This document shows, piece by piece, positions 26,372 to 34,814 of a stretch of DNA of 64,000 bases (position 1 is its first letter; each line of letters opens with the position of its first letter). The DNA is from Propioniciclava flava (GTDB taxonomy: Bacteria; Actinomycetota; Actinomycetes; Propionibacteriales; Propionibacteriaceae), in the NCBI RefSeq assembly GCF_004126535.1, contig NZ_PPCV01000002.1, forward strand, positions 62,001 to 126,000. The letters are read 5' to 3'. The translations under genes were made by a program, and so were the position numbers. The notes beneath the pieces were generated by a model. That model saw nothing but the letters and a program-made list of their open reading frames with translations, was not told the DNA's origin and did not search any database.

Positions 26372-27603
26372 GCGCAGTGAGCGGCACGGGGGTACGCATT
26401 CCGGGTGCTCGCCCGGAGGACGCTCATCCGGGGCGCCCCCTCATCATGGGGATCCTCAACGTCACCCCCGACTCCTTCTCCGATGGTGGCCTGTGGGACG
26501 ATCCCGCCCGCGCTCTCGCGCACGCCCATGACCTGGTGGCGCAGGGGGCCGACCTGATCGATGTCGGAGGCGAGTCCACCCGACCCGGGGCGCGCCGCGT
26601 GGGCCCGGAGGAGGAACTCGCGCGCGTCCTGCCGGTGGTTTCTGAGCTGGTGGCCGCAGGGATTCCCGTCTCGGTCGACACGTCGCGTGCCAGCGTGGCG
26701 GCAGCCTGCCTCGCCGCGGGCGCGTCCTGGATCAATGACGTTACCGGGGGCGCTGACCCCGCCATGCTGGCCACGGTGGCGTCCGCCGGAGCCGGATACA
26801 TGGCGATGCACACGCGCGGGGACTCGGAGACCATGGGATCGCTTGCACACTACGACGACGTCGTGGCGGACGTGTGCGCCGAGCTGGCTGATCGGCGAGA
26901 CGCCGCCCTGGCCGCCGGAATCTCGCCCGAGCGGCTCGTCTTGGATCCCGGCATCGGTTTCGCCAAGACCGCCGCGCACAACTGGGCGATCCTCAAGAAC
27001 TGGTCCGCGTTCACGACGCTAGGGCTTCCCCTCCTGCTGGCGGTCAGCCGCAAGGCCTTCCTGGGACGCCTCCTGGGGGACGATGAGCATCCCGTCCCGC
27101 CAGCGGATCGCGACACAGCCTCAGCGGCGCTGGCCGCGCTGCTCGTCACCCACGGGGTGTGGGGGGTGCGCGTCCACGATGTGGCGGCGCACGCGGACGC
27201 CCTCCGCACTGCCGCTCGGCTGGCTGCCGAGCCTGCCGCGGCGTCGCCGTTGGTCACCATCGGCTTGTCGGGGGTCCGGGCCCGCGGTTTCCATGGCGTC
27301 TTCCCCGAGGAGCGTCGCGAGGGGCAGGACTTCATCGTCGACGTTGAGGTGCAGATCGAGCGCCAAAGCGCCGAGGACGATCTCGAGACCACCGTCGATT
27401 ACGGCGGTCTCGCGGAGGCGCTGGTCGCCGATATTGAAGGGGAGCCGGTCGACTTGATCGAGACCCTCGCGTCCCGCTTGCTCTGCACGTGCCTGGCCGC
27501 GCCCCTGGTCCGCGCCGCGACCGTGACAGTGCACAAACCCTCGGCACCCATTCGGGTCCCGTTTACGGATGTGACGGTGACGGTGACCGGGAGCCGGTCA
27601 TGA
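26368..27603 (+). CDS. folP: Fused dihydropteroate synthase - dihydroneopterin aldolase
   Basis: A 411-residue bifunctional protein. Residues about 24-285 are dihydropteroate synthase: [42 protein letters not shown] and [12 protein letters not shown] (pABA/pterin sites). Residues about 293-411 are dihydroneopterin aldolase (FolB): [19 protein letters not shown] and a [10 protein letters not shown] segment. In most bacteria these are separate genes; here there is no stop or frame change between them. The GTG at 26368 overlaps the folE stop; a GTG at 26377 is also possible. folK follows with an ATGA overlap. Confidence 0.94.
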   Translation: MSAVSGTGVRIPGARPEDAHPGRPLIMGILNVTPDSFSDGGLWDDPARALAHAHDLVAQGADLIDVGGESTRPGARRVGPEEELARVLPVVSELVAAGIPVSVDTSRASVAAACLAAGASWINDVTGGADPAMLATVASAGAGYMAMHTRGDSETMGSLAHYDDVVADVCAELADRRDAALAAGISPERLVLDPGIGFAKTAAHNWAILKNWSAFTTLGLPLLLAVSRKAFLGRLLGDDEHPVPPADRDTASAALAALLVTHGVWGVRVHDVAAHADALRTAARLAAEPAAASPLVTIGLSGVRARGFHGVFPEERREGQDFIVDVEVQIERQSAEDDLETTVDYGGLAEALVADIEGEPVDLIETLASRLLCTCLAAPLVRAATVTVHKPSAPIRVPFTDVTVTVTGSRS

Positions 27604-28097
27604 CCCGGGTGGTGATCTCCTTGGGCGCCAATCTCGGTGATCCAGCACAGCAGATTGCCGCAGCGTTGACCCTGCTGAACCGGGATCCGCAGATCGCGGT
27701 CACGTCGGTCTCGCAGGCCTACGCCACCGATCCGGTCGGCCGCACTGACCAGCCTCCCTTCGTCAACGTTTCGGCACTGTTGGAGACGGACCTCGCCGCC
27801 GCCGACGTCCTCCAGCGCACCCAGGCCGCGGAGAACGCGCTGGGCCGCGTCCGCGTGGAACGGTGGGGACCACGCACTCTCGATATCGACCTCATCGCTG
27901 TGGAAGGGCTGCGCAGCGACGATCCGGTGCTGACGCTGCCGCACCCTCGAGCCCACGAGCGTGCTTTCGTCCTGGTGCCCTGGCTGGATCTGGACGCGGA
28001 CGCCGAGGTTCCCGGGCACGGGCGGGTTGCGGACCTTCTCTCGGCGTTGCCCGAACAAGGCGTGCGACGCCTCGGCGCGTTGGCAGGCTGGTCGTGA
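27600..28097 (+). CDS. folK: 6-hydroxymethyl-7,8-dihydropterin pyrophosphokinase
   Basis: A 165-residue HPPK that transfers pyrophosphate from ATP to hydroxymethyl-dihydropterin, the step between FolB and FolP. The signature RWGPRTLDIDLI and an N-terminal SLGANLGDP segment are clear. It overlaps the folP-folB stop (ATGA) and the next gene (GTGA). All enzymes from GTP to dihydropteroate, except the dephosphorylation step, are encoded in this operon. Confidence 0.96.
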   Translation: MTRVVISLGANLGDPAQQIAAALTLLNRDPQIAVTSVSQAYATDPVGRTDQPPFVNVSALLETDLAAADVLQRTQAAENALGRVRVERWGPRTLDIDLIAVEGLRSDDPVLTLPHPRAHERAFVLVPWLDLDADAEVPGHGRVADLLSALPEQGVRRLGALAGWS

Positions 28098-28579
28098 GCG
28101 AACCGACCATCGAACCGACGCGGGCCGTCGCCGTGGTGCTTTCGGCGGCCTTGGGTCTGGTAGGCGTCGGCCTCCTCCTAGCGTGGTGGCAGGGGCTCGG
28201 GCATGCCTTGCCCATCCCCGGGATTGTGGCGTGGGCGTCCCCGCTCCTGATCGCCGTGGGGATCGTCGTCTTGGCGATCCGCACGCGCCGGACCCTCGCC
28301 CGCGATGCGGGCGGTGTGGCCCCGCGGCAGGCCGTTATTCGTCTTCTCCTCGGGAAGACGTCCCTGCTCGCCGGTGCGTTCCTGGCGGGAGGATATGCGG
28401 CGCTGGTGCTGCTCGCGTTGCCGGCGCTTCCCGCGCCGTTGGCGATCACGCGAGTGATCCATGGGGGAATCGCCGTTATTGCTTCAGTCGCCTGCTCGGT
28501 GGCGGGGCGTCTCTTGGAGAATGCGTGCCGGGTTCCTCCCTCTTCGGGCGACACAGACGCAAACACGCCCGCGCGTTGA
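28094..28579 (+). CDS. DUF3180 membrane protein
   Basis: A 161-residue membrane protein with four predicted helices, of the actinobacterial DUF3180 family that regularly follows folK (Rv3605c in M. tuberculosis, as I recall). Function unknown. The GTG at 28094 overlaps the folK stop. The C-terminal residues are polar and probably cytoplasmic. Confidence 0.85.
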   Translation: MSEPTIEPTRAVAVVLSAALGLVGVGLLLAWWQGLGHALPIPGIVAWASPLLIAVGIVVLAIRTRRTLARDAGGVAPRQAVIRLLLGKTSLLAGAFLAGGYAALVLLALPALPAPLAITRVIHGGIAVIASVACSVAGRLLENACRVPPSSGDTDANTPAR

Positions 28580-28601
28580 CGCTGTGTGGTTGGCGCGCAC
28601 G

Positions 28602-28607
28602 GATACT
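28602..28607 (+). promoter_or_regulatory. -10 element (GATACT) of the coiled-coil gene
   Basis: GATACT ends 8 bases before the GTG at 28616. A TTGACG at 28576-28581 lies 20 bases further upstream, which is slightly wide. There is no ribosome-binding site, so the mRNA is probably leaderless. Confidence 0.4.
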
Positions 28608-28615
28608 CTTATCGC

Positions 28616-29245
28616 GTGACAACCACCACGATTAGATCCCGTTCCCGTCGCCGGGCACTGCTCGGCGCTTCCCTGACGGTGGGCACGATCGTTTCGGTGG
28701 CCCTGCTGGTGGCCAGCTCGTGGGTTCCCCCTCTTGCCATCGCCGCTGTTGCCGTCGCCCTGCTGGGCGGCTTCCTGGCAACCTGGGCCGCGACGATCGA
28801 GTTCCGTGAGTGGAAGAACCGTGCCGCTCACGAGGGCGAGTCCGCACGCGCCGCCGAGCGTGACCGTACCCGCGTCTTCCATGCTCGTCAGCGCGAAGTG
28901 CTCGCCACCGTCGACGCCCGTACCCGCGCCGTTCAGGATTCCCTGAATCAGGCCATGACCTCGCTGGGGGAGTCCGAGGCCCAGGCTTCGCGACTGCGCG
29001 GCGACAACGAAGCACTCACCATCGAGAATGGTGAGTTGCGCGCCGAGAATGGCGTTCTGCGTACACGTCTGGAGCAGGCGTCCTCCACGGTGGAGGATGC
29101 CGACGTCGTGTCGCTGCCGGTCCGGCTGACCACCGAAGAGAGCCAGCGTTGGGACGACCTCGAGGCCCCGACGGTCGTCAATCTGGACTTGGTGCGACTG
29201 GCCAACCCCCTGTTGGACGAGGTGAAGCAGGCTCACGCCAACTGA
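28616..29245 (+). CDS. Hypothetical membrane protein with coiled coil
   Basis: A 209-residue protein. A basic N terminus (RSRSRRR) is followed by two adjacent hydrophobic segments (about 18-60). A long charged helix with heptad character then runs to about residue 155 (LRGDNEALTIENGELRAENGVL), ending in a polar tail. This is the layout of a membrane-anchored coiled-coil protein. I do not recognise the family. The GTG at 28616 was chosen because the hydrophobic region follows it and a -10-like element precedes it. A strong terminator lies 30 bases after the stop. Confidence 0.75.
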   Translation: MTTTTIRSRSRRRALLGASLTVGTIVSVALLVASSWVPPLAIAAVAVALLGGFLATWAATIEFREWKNRAAHEGESARAAERDRTRVFHARQREVLATVDARTRAVQDSLNQAMTSLGESEAQASRLRGDNEALTIENGELRAENGVLRTRLEQASSTVEDADVVSLPVRLTTEESQRWDDLEAPTVVNLDLVRLANPLLDEVKQAHAN

Positions 29246-29275
29246 AAGTGGCGCGTGTCGCCACCGACCGCGTCC

Positions 29276-29311
29276 GGACCGCCCGCAGCGATGCTGCGGG
29301 CGGTCCTTTTT
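29276..29311 (+). terminator. Rho-independent terminator
   Basis: A perfect 14-base stem (GGACCGCCCGCAGC and its complement) with a 3-base loop is followed by five T's. This is the best intrinsic terminator in the window. It ends the transcription unit of the coiled-coil gene and probably of the folate operon. Confidence 0.9.
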
Positions 29312-29562
29312 GTTGGCGTATAGCGTACGGCGCAGGAGCCCGCAGGGAGTTTCCTTTGGTCTGACCATGCATTTCTTGCGGATAGTGTCACTCACCGTTT
29401 GTTTGGAGTCGTCAGATCCTTGTTCGTTGACCGACGCTAGGCGTCACTGCTAGCCGTGTCCCGTCTGGGGCTATTCGGCATGGCAGAGTTATGCGAACTC
29501 ACACACGCCTCTTGATGTCGCCGCTAAAGCGTCCGCGGGTGTTAGGCAACACAATTCCGGTA

Positions 29563-29591
29563 TTGCCGATCGAGAAGTTCGGGTATAGATT
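29563..29591 (+). promoter_or_regulatory. Likely promoter of lsr2
   Basis: TTGCCG at 29563-29568 pairs with TAGATT (29586-29591, spacing 17) or the overlapping TATAGA (spacing 15). The start would fall near 29598, just before the leader inverted repeat. Confidence 0.5.
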
Positions 29592-29602
29592 CGACCGCAG
29601 TA

Positions 29603-29627
29603 AATGGTGGGACACCGCACCACCATT
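29603..29627 (+). promoter_or_regulatory. Inverted repeat in the lsr2 leader
   Basis: AATGGTGG (29603-29610) and CCACCATT (29620-29627) are exact inverted copies around a 9-base spacer. The site lies between the predicted lsr2 promoter and its ribosome-binding site. It could form an mRNA hairpin or be a repressor site. Confidence 0.5.
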
Positions 29628-29647
29628 GCCACGCTGGAAGGAAACCC

Positions 29648-29974
29648 ATGGCGCAGCGCGTCCGTATTGAACTCACCGACGACCTCGACGGTACCCCCGC
29701 CGACGAGACCCTCACCTTTGCGATCGATGGCGTCACCTACGACGTCGATCTCACGTCCGACAACGCCGAGAAACTCCGTGCGTCGCTGGCCCCCTACATT
29801 TCAGCCGGTCGCCGGGTCGCAGGCCGTCAATCCACCCGTAAGGCGAAGGGCGCCGCGGCGTCCGGCCCCTCGGCGAATGAGATTCGCCAGTGGGCCCGCG
29901 AGCGGGGGATGGAGGTCTCTGAGCGTGGCCGCGTGAGCGATCAGGTCAAGGCCGCTTATCAGGCAGCGCACTGA
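29648..29974 (+). CDS. lsr2: Lsr2 nucleoid-associated protein
   Basis: A 108-residue DNA-bridging protein that silences AT-rich, often foreign, genes in actinobacteria (functional equivalent of H-NS). The N-terminal dimerisation part (VRIELTDDLDG, FAIDGVTYDVDL) is followed by a basic linker and a C-terminal DNA-binding domain. That domain has IRQWARERGMEVSERGR, with the AT-hook-like RGR at 93-95. GAAGGAAA precedes the ATG. It is transcribed alone, upstream of clpC, as in mycobacteria. Confidence 0.97.
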   Translation: MAQRVRIELTDDLDGTPADETLTFAIDGVTYDVDLTSDNAEKLRASLAPYISAGRRVAGRQSTRKAKGAAASGPSANEIRQWARERGMEVSERGRVSDQVKAAYQAAH

Positions 29975-29990
29975 GTAGAGCGCGCACTTC

Positions 29991-30021
29991 TCGGGCCCGG
30001 GGCACTTCGCCCCGGGCCCGA
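29991..30021 (+). terminator. Terminator-like hairpin after lsr2
   Basis: A perfect 13-base stem (TCGGGCCCGGGGC and its complement) with an ACTTC loop lies 17 bases after the lsr2 stop. It lacks a T tract, which is common in GC-rich actinobacteria. Confidence 0.65.
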
Positions 30022-30022
30022 A

Positions 30023-30039
30023 TTGCGCCTCAGGCGAAC
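30023..30039 (+). promoter_or_regulatory. ClgR-like operator before clpC
   Basis: TTGCGCCTCAGGCGAAC is a near-palindrome with the CGC-N5-GCG core and the flanking AAC of the ClgR consensus that I recall (WNNWCGCYNANRGCGWWS), with two mismatches. Its centre lies about 64 bases before the predicted clpC transcription start, suited to an activator. Confidence 0.55.
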
Positions 30040-30082
30040 AAGCGCCCTCGCCGGAACAAACGGCCCGCGCGGGTGCGTTGAC

Positions 30083-30088
30083 TAGACT
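30083..30088 (+). promoter_or_regulatory. Possible -10 element (TAGACT) of clpC
   Basis: TAGACT lies 59 bases before the clpC ATG, with no good -35 hexamer at 17 bases. A weak -35 fits an activator-dependent promoter such as one used with ClgR. Confidence 0.4.
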
Positions 30089-30147
30089 GACGAAGAAGCC
30101 CGTGCCCTATGCGGGCGATCCGGCACCGCCGGAGTGAAGGAGAGCTC

Positions 30148-32667
30148 ATGTTCGATCGGTTCACCGACCGCGCGCGGCGCGTGATCGTCCTGGCCCAGGA
30201 CGAGGCGCGCATGCTCAACCACAACTACATCGGGACCGAGCACCTGCTGCTGGGTCTCATCCACGAAGGCGAAGGCGTTGCAGCCAAGGCACTCGAGTCG
30301 CTGGGGATCTCCCTGGAGTCCGTGCGCGCCCAGGTGGAAGACATCATCGGCCCCGGGGAACAGGCGCCGACGGGGCACATCCCGTTCACCCCGCGTGCCA
30401 AGAAGGTGCTGGAGCTGTCCATGCGCGAAGCGCTCCAGCTCAACCACCCCTACATCGGGACCGAGCACATTCTCTTGGGCCTCATCCGTGAGGGCGAAGG
30501 GGTGGCGGCCCAGGTTCTGATCAAGCTGGGTGCCGATCTCAACCGCGTTCGCAACCAGGTCCTGCAGTTGCTGTCGGGCTACCAGGGTGGCGAGAAGCCG
30601 GCGACCACTGGCGCCCCCGAGCCGTCGGGGCAGCAGGGTAACCAGACGATCCTGGATCAGTTTGGGCGTAACCTCACCCAGGCCGCGCGGGAGAACAAGC
30701 TGGATCCGGTCATTGGCCGTGAGAAGGAGATCGAGCGGGTGATGACGGTGCTGAGCCGTCGCACCAAGAACAATCCCGTCCTCATCGGCGAGCCCGGCGT
30801 GGGTAAGTCCGCCTGCGTCGAGGGCCTGGCGCAGCAGATCGTGCGAGGGGATGTCCCCGAGACGCTGCGAGACAAGCAGATCTACACGCTTGATCTCGGC
30901 GCACTGGTGGCCGGGTCGCGCTACCGAGGCGACTTCGAGGAGCGCCTGAAGAAGGTGCTCAAGGAGATCAAGAACCGCGGCGACGTCGTGTTGTTCATCG
31001 ACGAGATCCACACCTTGGTGGGTGCCGGTGCGGCCGAGGGCGCCATTGATGCCGCGTCGATCCTGAAGCCGATGCTCGCGCGAGGCGAACTGCAAACCAT
31101 CGGTGCGACCACGCTGGACGAGTACCGCAAGCACATCGAGAAGGACGCGGCGCTGGAGCGCCGATTCCAGCCGATCCAGGTGGCCGAACCGTCCATCGCT
31201 TTGACGATCGAGATTCTCAAGGGCCTGCGGGATCGTTATGAGGCGCACCACCGCATCACCATCACCGACAGCGCCCTGACGGCTGCTGCGCAGTTGGCCG
31301 ATCGCTACATTCAGGATCGCTTCCTGCCCGATAAGGCAATCGATCTGATCGATGAGGCGGGCGCCCGCTTGCGTATCAAGCGGATGACCGCACCGCCGGA
31401 TCTGCGCGAGATTGATGAGCGGATCGCCGTCGTGCGCGGAGAGAAGGAGGCCGCCATTGACGGCCAGGACTTCGAGCGCGCCGCGCGTTTGCGTGATGAC
31501 GAGAAGAAGCTGATCTCCGAGCGTGCCGAGAAGGAAGAGCGCTGGAAGACCGGCGATCAGGGAACCCCTGCCGAGGTCGGCGAGGAGGAGATCGCGGAGG
31601 TGCTCTCGAGCGCTACCGGCATCCCCGTCTTCAAGCTGACCGAGGAGGAGTCGGGCCGCCTGTTGAACATGGAGGCCGAGATCGGAAAGCGCTACATCGG
31701 TCAAAACGATGCGGTGAAGGCTCTGGCTCGTTCCATCCGGCGCACCCGCGCCGGGCTGAAGGATCCCAAGCGGCCCTCGGGCTCGTTCATCTTCGCGGGC
31801 CCCTCGGGCGTCGGGAAGACGGAGCTGACCAAGGCGCTGACTGAGTTCCTGTTCGGGGACGAGGACGCTCTCATCACCCTCGACATGAGCGAGTACTCCG
31901 AGAAGCACACGGCCTCGCGGATGTTCGGTTCGCCTCCTGGCTATGTGGGCTACGAGGAGGGCGGGCAGCTCACCGAGAAGGTGCGCCGCAAGCCGTTCTC
32001 GGTGGTGCTGTTCGATGAGATCGAGAAGGCGCACCCGGACATCTTCAACTCGCTGTTGCAGATCCTTGATGAGGGTCGCCTCACCGATGCGCAGGGTCGG
32101 GTCGTCGACTTCAAGAACACGGTCATCGTCATGACGACGAACCTGGGCACGCGGGACATCTCCCGGTCGGTGAACCTGGGCTTCAGCCGTAGCGACGACC
32201 CGGTCGGCGGGTACGACGCCATGAAGGCCAAGGTGTCGGATGAGCTCAAGCAGCACTTCCGCCCCGAGTTCCTCAACCGTGTCGACGAGATCATCGTGTT
32301 CCACCAGCTCACGACCAACGACATCGAGCACATTGTTGATCTGATGGTGGCTCAGGTTGAGTCGCGGCTGAAGGATCGTGACATGGGCATCGTCTTGACC
32401 GACGCGGCCAAGGCGCTGGTCGCCAAGCGTGGCTTCGATCCGGTGCTGGGGGCACGGCCGTTGCGTCGTGCGATCCAGCGCGACATCGAGGACTCGCTCG
32501 CCGAGCGCATCCTGTTCGGTGATCTGCACCCCGGTGAGATCGTGGTCGTCGACGTGGCCCCCGAGGGGTCCGAGTTGCCGTTCACGTTCACTGGTCAGCC
32601 GCAGGCGGCCCTGCCGGATCACGCCCCGGTGGAGCTCAGCGGCCCCGACGAGCAGGCCACGGCCTGA
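30148..32667 (+). CDS. clpC: ATP-dependent Clp protease ATPase subunit ClpC
   Basis: An 839-residue Hsp100 unfoldase that feeds proteins to ClpP. Two N-terminal Clp repeats (about 1-75 and 80-145) are followed by AAA domain 1 with Walker A GEPGVGKS (214-221). A middle domain has a UVR-like [15 protein letters not shown] segment, and AAA domain 2 has GPSGVGKT (551-558) and [13 protein letters not shown]. The start at 30148 follows GAAGGAGAG and begins with the standard [11 protein letters not shown]; a longer upstream reading is rejected. A ClgR-like site and a hairpin after the stop frame a single-gene unit. Confidence 0.97.
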   Translation: MFDRFTDRARRVIVLAQDEARMLNHNYIGTEHLLLGLIHEGEGVAAKALESLGISLESVRAQVEDIIGPGEQAPTGHIPFTPRAKKVLELSMREALQLNHPYIGTEHILLGLIREGEGVAAQVLIKLGADLNRVRNQVLQLLSGYQGGEKPATTGAPEPSGQQGNQTILDQFGRNLTQAARENKLDPVIGREKEIERVMTVLSRRTKNNPVLIGEPGVGKSACVEGLAQQIVRGDVPETLRDKQIYTLDLGALVAGSRYRGDFEERLKKVLKEIKNRGDVVLFIDEIHTLVGAGAAEGAIDAASILKPMLARGELQTIGATTLDEYRKHIEKDAALERRFQPIQVAEPSIALTIEILKGLRDRYEAHHRITITDSALTAAAQLADRYIQDRFLPDKAIDLIDEAGARLRIKRMTAPPDLREIDERIAVVRGEKEAAIDGQDFERAARLRDDEKKLISERAEKEERWKTGDQGTPAEVGEEEIAEVLSSATGIPVFKLTEEESGRLLNMEAEIGKRYIGQNDAVKALARSIRRTRAGLKDPKRPSGSFIFAGPSGVGKTELTKALTEFLFGDEDALITLDMSEYSEKHTASRMFGSPPGYVGYEEGGQLTEKVRRKPFSVVLFDEIEKAHPDIFNSLLQILDEGRLTDAQGRVVDFKNTVIVMTTNLGTRDISRSVNLGFSRSDDPVGGYDAMKAKVSDELKQHFRPEFLNRVDEIIVFHQLTTNDIEHIVDLMVAQVESRLKDRDMGIVLTDAAKALVAKRGFDPVLGARPLRRAIQRDIEDSLAERILFGDLHPGEIVVVDVAPEGSELPFTFTGQPQAALPDHAPVELSGPDEQATA

Positions 32668-32677
32668 TCTGATCGAC

Positions 32678-32713
32678 GAAGCCCCCGGCACGTTGCGACG
32701 TGCTGGGGGCTTC
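32678..32713 (+). terminator. Terminator-like hairpin after clpC
   Basis: A 16-base stem (GAAGCCCCCGGCACGT with its complement, one wobble pair) and a TGCG loop start 10 bases after the clpC stop. The T tract is weak. Confidence 0.7.
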
Positions 32714-32841
32714 GCGCGTTTCGGTGGCCTCTCCGAGACCGTTGTCACCAACTCGCGTTGCTTCGTTGCGTCAACGCTGTGGAGCGAAGGCGTGGGGAAA
32801 ACCCGCCGAAGGGGGCAGGGGCGAACCGGGGTGTGTAACGG

Positions 32842-33720
32842 CTACAAGGTCACCGTGGCCTGGGCTCCCTTGCGTAGAAGTCCGTCGGCGAGCAAACCCT
32901 CCAGCGCCCGAGTGGCCTGCGCCGGATCGGACGTCCAGGCGGCCAGGACGGCCTCCTCCGGGACGGGTCCTGCGGCGTCTCGTACAACGCCCAGCAGAAC
33001 ACCGCGGCACTGCCGATCCGTGCCCGCGTAGGTTTGCCCCCGCCTTGGAGGGCCCTCGTGTGCGGGGCGTCCTGCGGCGAACCACGCGCACGACTCCCGT
33101 ACCGGGCATGACGGGCATGCGGGGGTCCGTGCGGTGCACACCAACGCTCCCAGTTCCATGGACGCCACCGCCCAGGCCGCCGCCTGAGCGGGATCATCGG
33201 GGACCCAGACCTGGCGGCGGTCTCGTTCCCCCTGCGTGAGATGGGTGGGCGGAAACTCGCAGCCGTCCTCGATGCGTGCCAGTACCCGGCGCACGTTCGT
33301 GTCCAGCACCAAGTGGCGCTGACCGTAGCCAAAGGAGGCGATGGCAGCGGCGGTGTACTCCCCGACACCAGGAAGGGCCCGCAGGGCGTCAAGGGAGGCG
33401 GGGACCTGGCCGCCGTGCTCCGCGACGATCACGGTCGCGGCGGCGTGGAGCCGTTGCGCGCGGCGGGGGTAGCCCAGCCGACCCCAGGCGCGGACGGCTT
33501 CGCCGGGTTCGTCGGCGGCGAGCGCTGAGGGTGTCGGCCAGCGCTCCATCCAGACCGACCACACGGGAAGGACGCGCGCGACCGGGGTCTGCTGGAGCAT
33601 GAACTCGCTCACCATGACACCCCAAGGGGTGGCTTCGGGCTCGCGCCACGGCAGGATGCGGGCGTGCCCGGCATACCAAGCGAGGGTGGCGTCGATGACG
33701 CTGTGCCGGGAGGCGTTCAC
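32842..33720 (-). CDS. mutY: A/G-specific adenine glycosylase
   Basis: A 292-residue HhH-GPD glycosylase that removes adenine mispaired with 8-oxoguanine. The catalytic Glu39 (SEFMLQQT), the helix-hairpin-helix LPGVGEYTAAAI (116-127) and Asp140 (VLDTNV) are present. So is the [4Fe-4S] ligand set C195-x6-C202-x2-C205-x5-C211. The C terminus is short, and the NUDIX-like 8-oxoG recognition domain of E. coli MutY is reduced, as in other actinobacterial forms. The GTG overlaps the disA stop, so the two DNA-integrity genes are coupled. Confidence 0.95.
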   Translation of the reverse strand: MNASRHSVIDATLAWYAGHARILPWREPEATPWGVMVSEFMLQQTPVARVLPVWSVWMERWPTPSALAADEPGEAVRAWGRLGYPRRAQRLHAAATVIVAEHGGQVPASLDALRALPGVGEYTAAAIASFGYGQRHLVLDTNVRRVLARIEDGCEFPPTHLTQGERDRRQVWVPDDPAQAAAWAVASMELGALVCTARTPACPSCPVRESCAWFAAGRPAHEGPPRRGQTYAGTDRQCRGVLLGVVRDAAGPVPEEAVLAAWTSDPAQATRALEGLLADGLLRKGAQATVTL

Positions 33721-34760
33721 GGGGTGGGGGGAGTGCCCGCCACGTGCGCTAGCGAGTCGCGCACCGCGTGTGCGAGGGGTTCGGTGACGCCCTCGACAGC
33801 CATGAGGTCGGCATCCGAGGCGGCGGCCAGGCCGGGGAGCCCGTCGAAGGCTGCGACGAGGCGGGCACTGACCCCGGCTGGCAGACGCGGCACGCTTGCG
33901 AGCAGGCGAAGCCCCCGCGGACGGATGGGCGAATCCAGGTGAAGGTCGGCGGGGAACCCGAGCCTGCGCCCCACGAGAACGATGTCGAACAGATCCTGGT
34001 CGTCGAGTTGGGTCAACCCCGCGAAGGGCATCGTCTCGGCGCCCTCGCAGACGTAGTCGCGCTGGATGAGCGAGGACAGCGGGGTCAGATCGTCGACCAG
34101 GTCGCGCAACTGGAGGGCAGGCAGGCGGCCGTCCACGCCCAGCGCGGACACGTACGTGGACGCCTCACCGGCGAGCCGGTTGGTCATCTCGAACCGCTGA
34201 CCGACATGGGCCACATCCCGCAGTGTCACTGCGTCATGAAGCTCCAAGCCGTTGAGGCGCGTCAGGGACGCGGTGAGCCGCTCTCGGTGAACGCCGATGG
34301 CGGCCAGGGCCTGGTTGGCGCGGGCGACGAGTTCGTCGGGGCGCGGAACAACGATGCGGGATCCCCCGGTGAACAACGAGATGGTCGACATCGAGGCGGA
34401 CACGGTCACCACGGGAAGGCCAACCTGCCGTGCGACTCGTTCGGCTGAGCGATGCCGAGTGCCGGTCTCTCCTGTGGGGAGTGAGGCGTCGGGCGACAGG
34501 TGGACGCCCGCCGCCACGATGCGGTCCGCGTTGTCGCTGAGGACGATGGCGCCGTCCATCTTGGCCAACTCGCGCAGTTGCGGGGCGGTGAACGGTACGT
34601 CAATCACGAACCCGCCGGTGGAGATGGCCTGCAAGGCGTCGCTGGTACCCAAGACGATCAGCGCGCCGGTATGGCCGCTCACGATGCGGTCCAGCCCGTC
34701 GCGCAGGGGCGTGCCGGGGGCGAGGCGGATGATCTCCTCGGGCAGCCTGCCAATGCTCAA
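33717..34760 (-). CDS. disA: DNA integrity scanning diadenylate cyclase DisA
   Basis: A 347-residue protein that makes c-di-AMP from two ATP and stops when it meets branched DNA. The DAC domain shows DGA (69-71) and RHR (102-104, within GTRHRSAER). A helical spine and a C-terminal helix-hairpin-helix domain follow (LPAGVSARLVAAFDGLPGL). The start is a TTG with GGAAGG seven bases upstream; no ATG or GTG is available that keeps the family N terminus. It lies between radA and mutY on the same strand. Confidence 0.95.
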   Translation of the reverse strand: MSIGRLPEEIIRLAPGTPLRDGLDRIVSGHTGALIVLGTSDALQAISTGGFVIDVPFTAPQLRELAKMDGAIVLSDNADRIVAAGVHLSPDASLPTGETGTRHRSAERVARQVGLPVVTVSASMSTISLFTGGSRIVVPRPDELVARANQALAAIGVHRERLTASLTRLNGLELHDAVTLRDVAHVGQRFEMTNRLAGEASTYVSALGVDGRLPALQLRDLVDDLTPLSSLIQRDYVCEGAETMPFAGLTQLDDQDLFDIVLVGRRLGFPADLHLDSPIRPRGLRLLASVPRLPAGVSARLVAAFDGLPGLAAASDADLMAVEGVTEPLAHAVRDSLAHVAGTPPTP

Positions 34761-34814
34761 CGCATCGCCTTCCAGGTCGTCGGCGCCCGCGGGTCGGGGC
34801 GATCTGCTTCGAGT

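Larger units (their letters stand above)
29312..29647 (+). other. Long intergenic region and leader of lsr2
   Basis: 336 bases without a credible gene, lower in GC than the rest. It contains a possible promoter TTGACC-N18-TAGCCG (29427-29456) overlapping a small inverted repeat (GACGC/GCGTC, 29433-29445). A better promoter is TTGCCG (29563-29568) with TATAGAT (29584-29590). An 8-base inverted repeat at 29603-29627 follows. A GAAGGAAA ribosome-binding site precedes lsr2. Confidence 0.6.

Noticed and set aside
30082-32751. 889-codon open frame opposite clpC
   Set aside because: An antisense shadow of a strongly conserved gene, without its own start signals or motifs.
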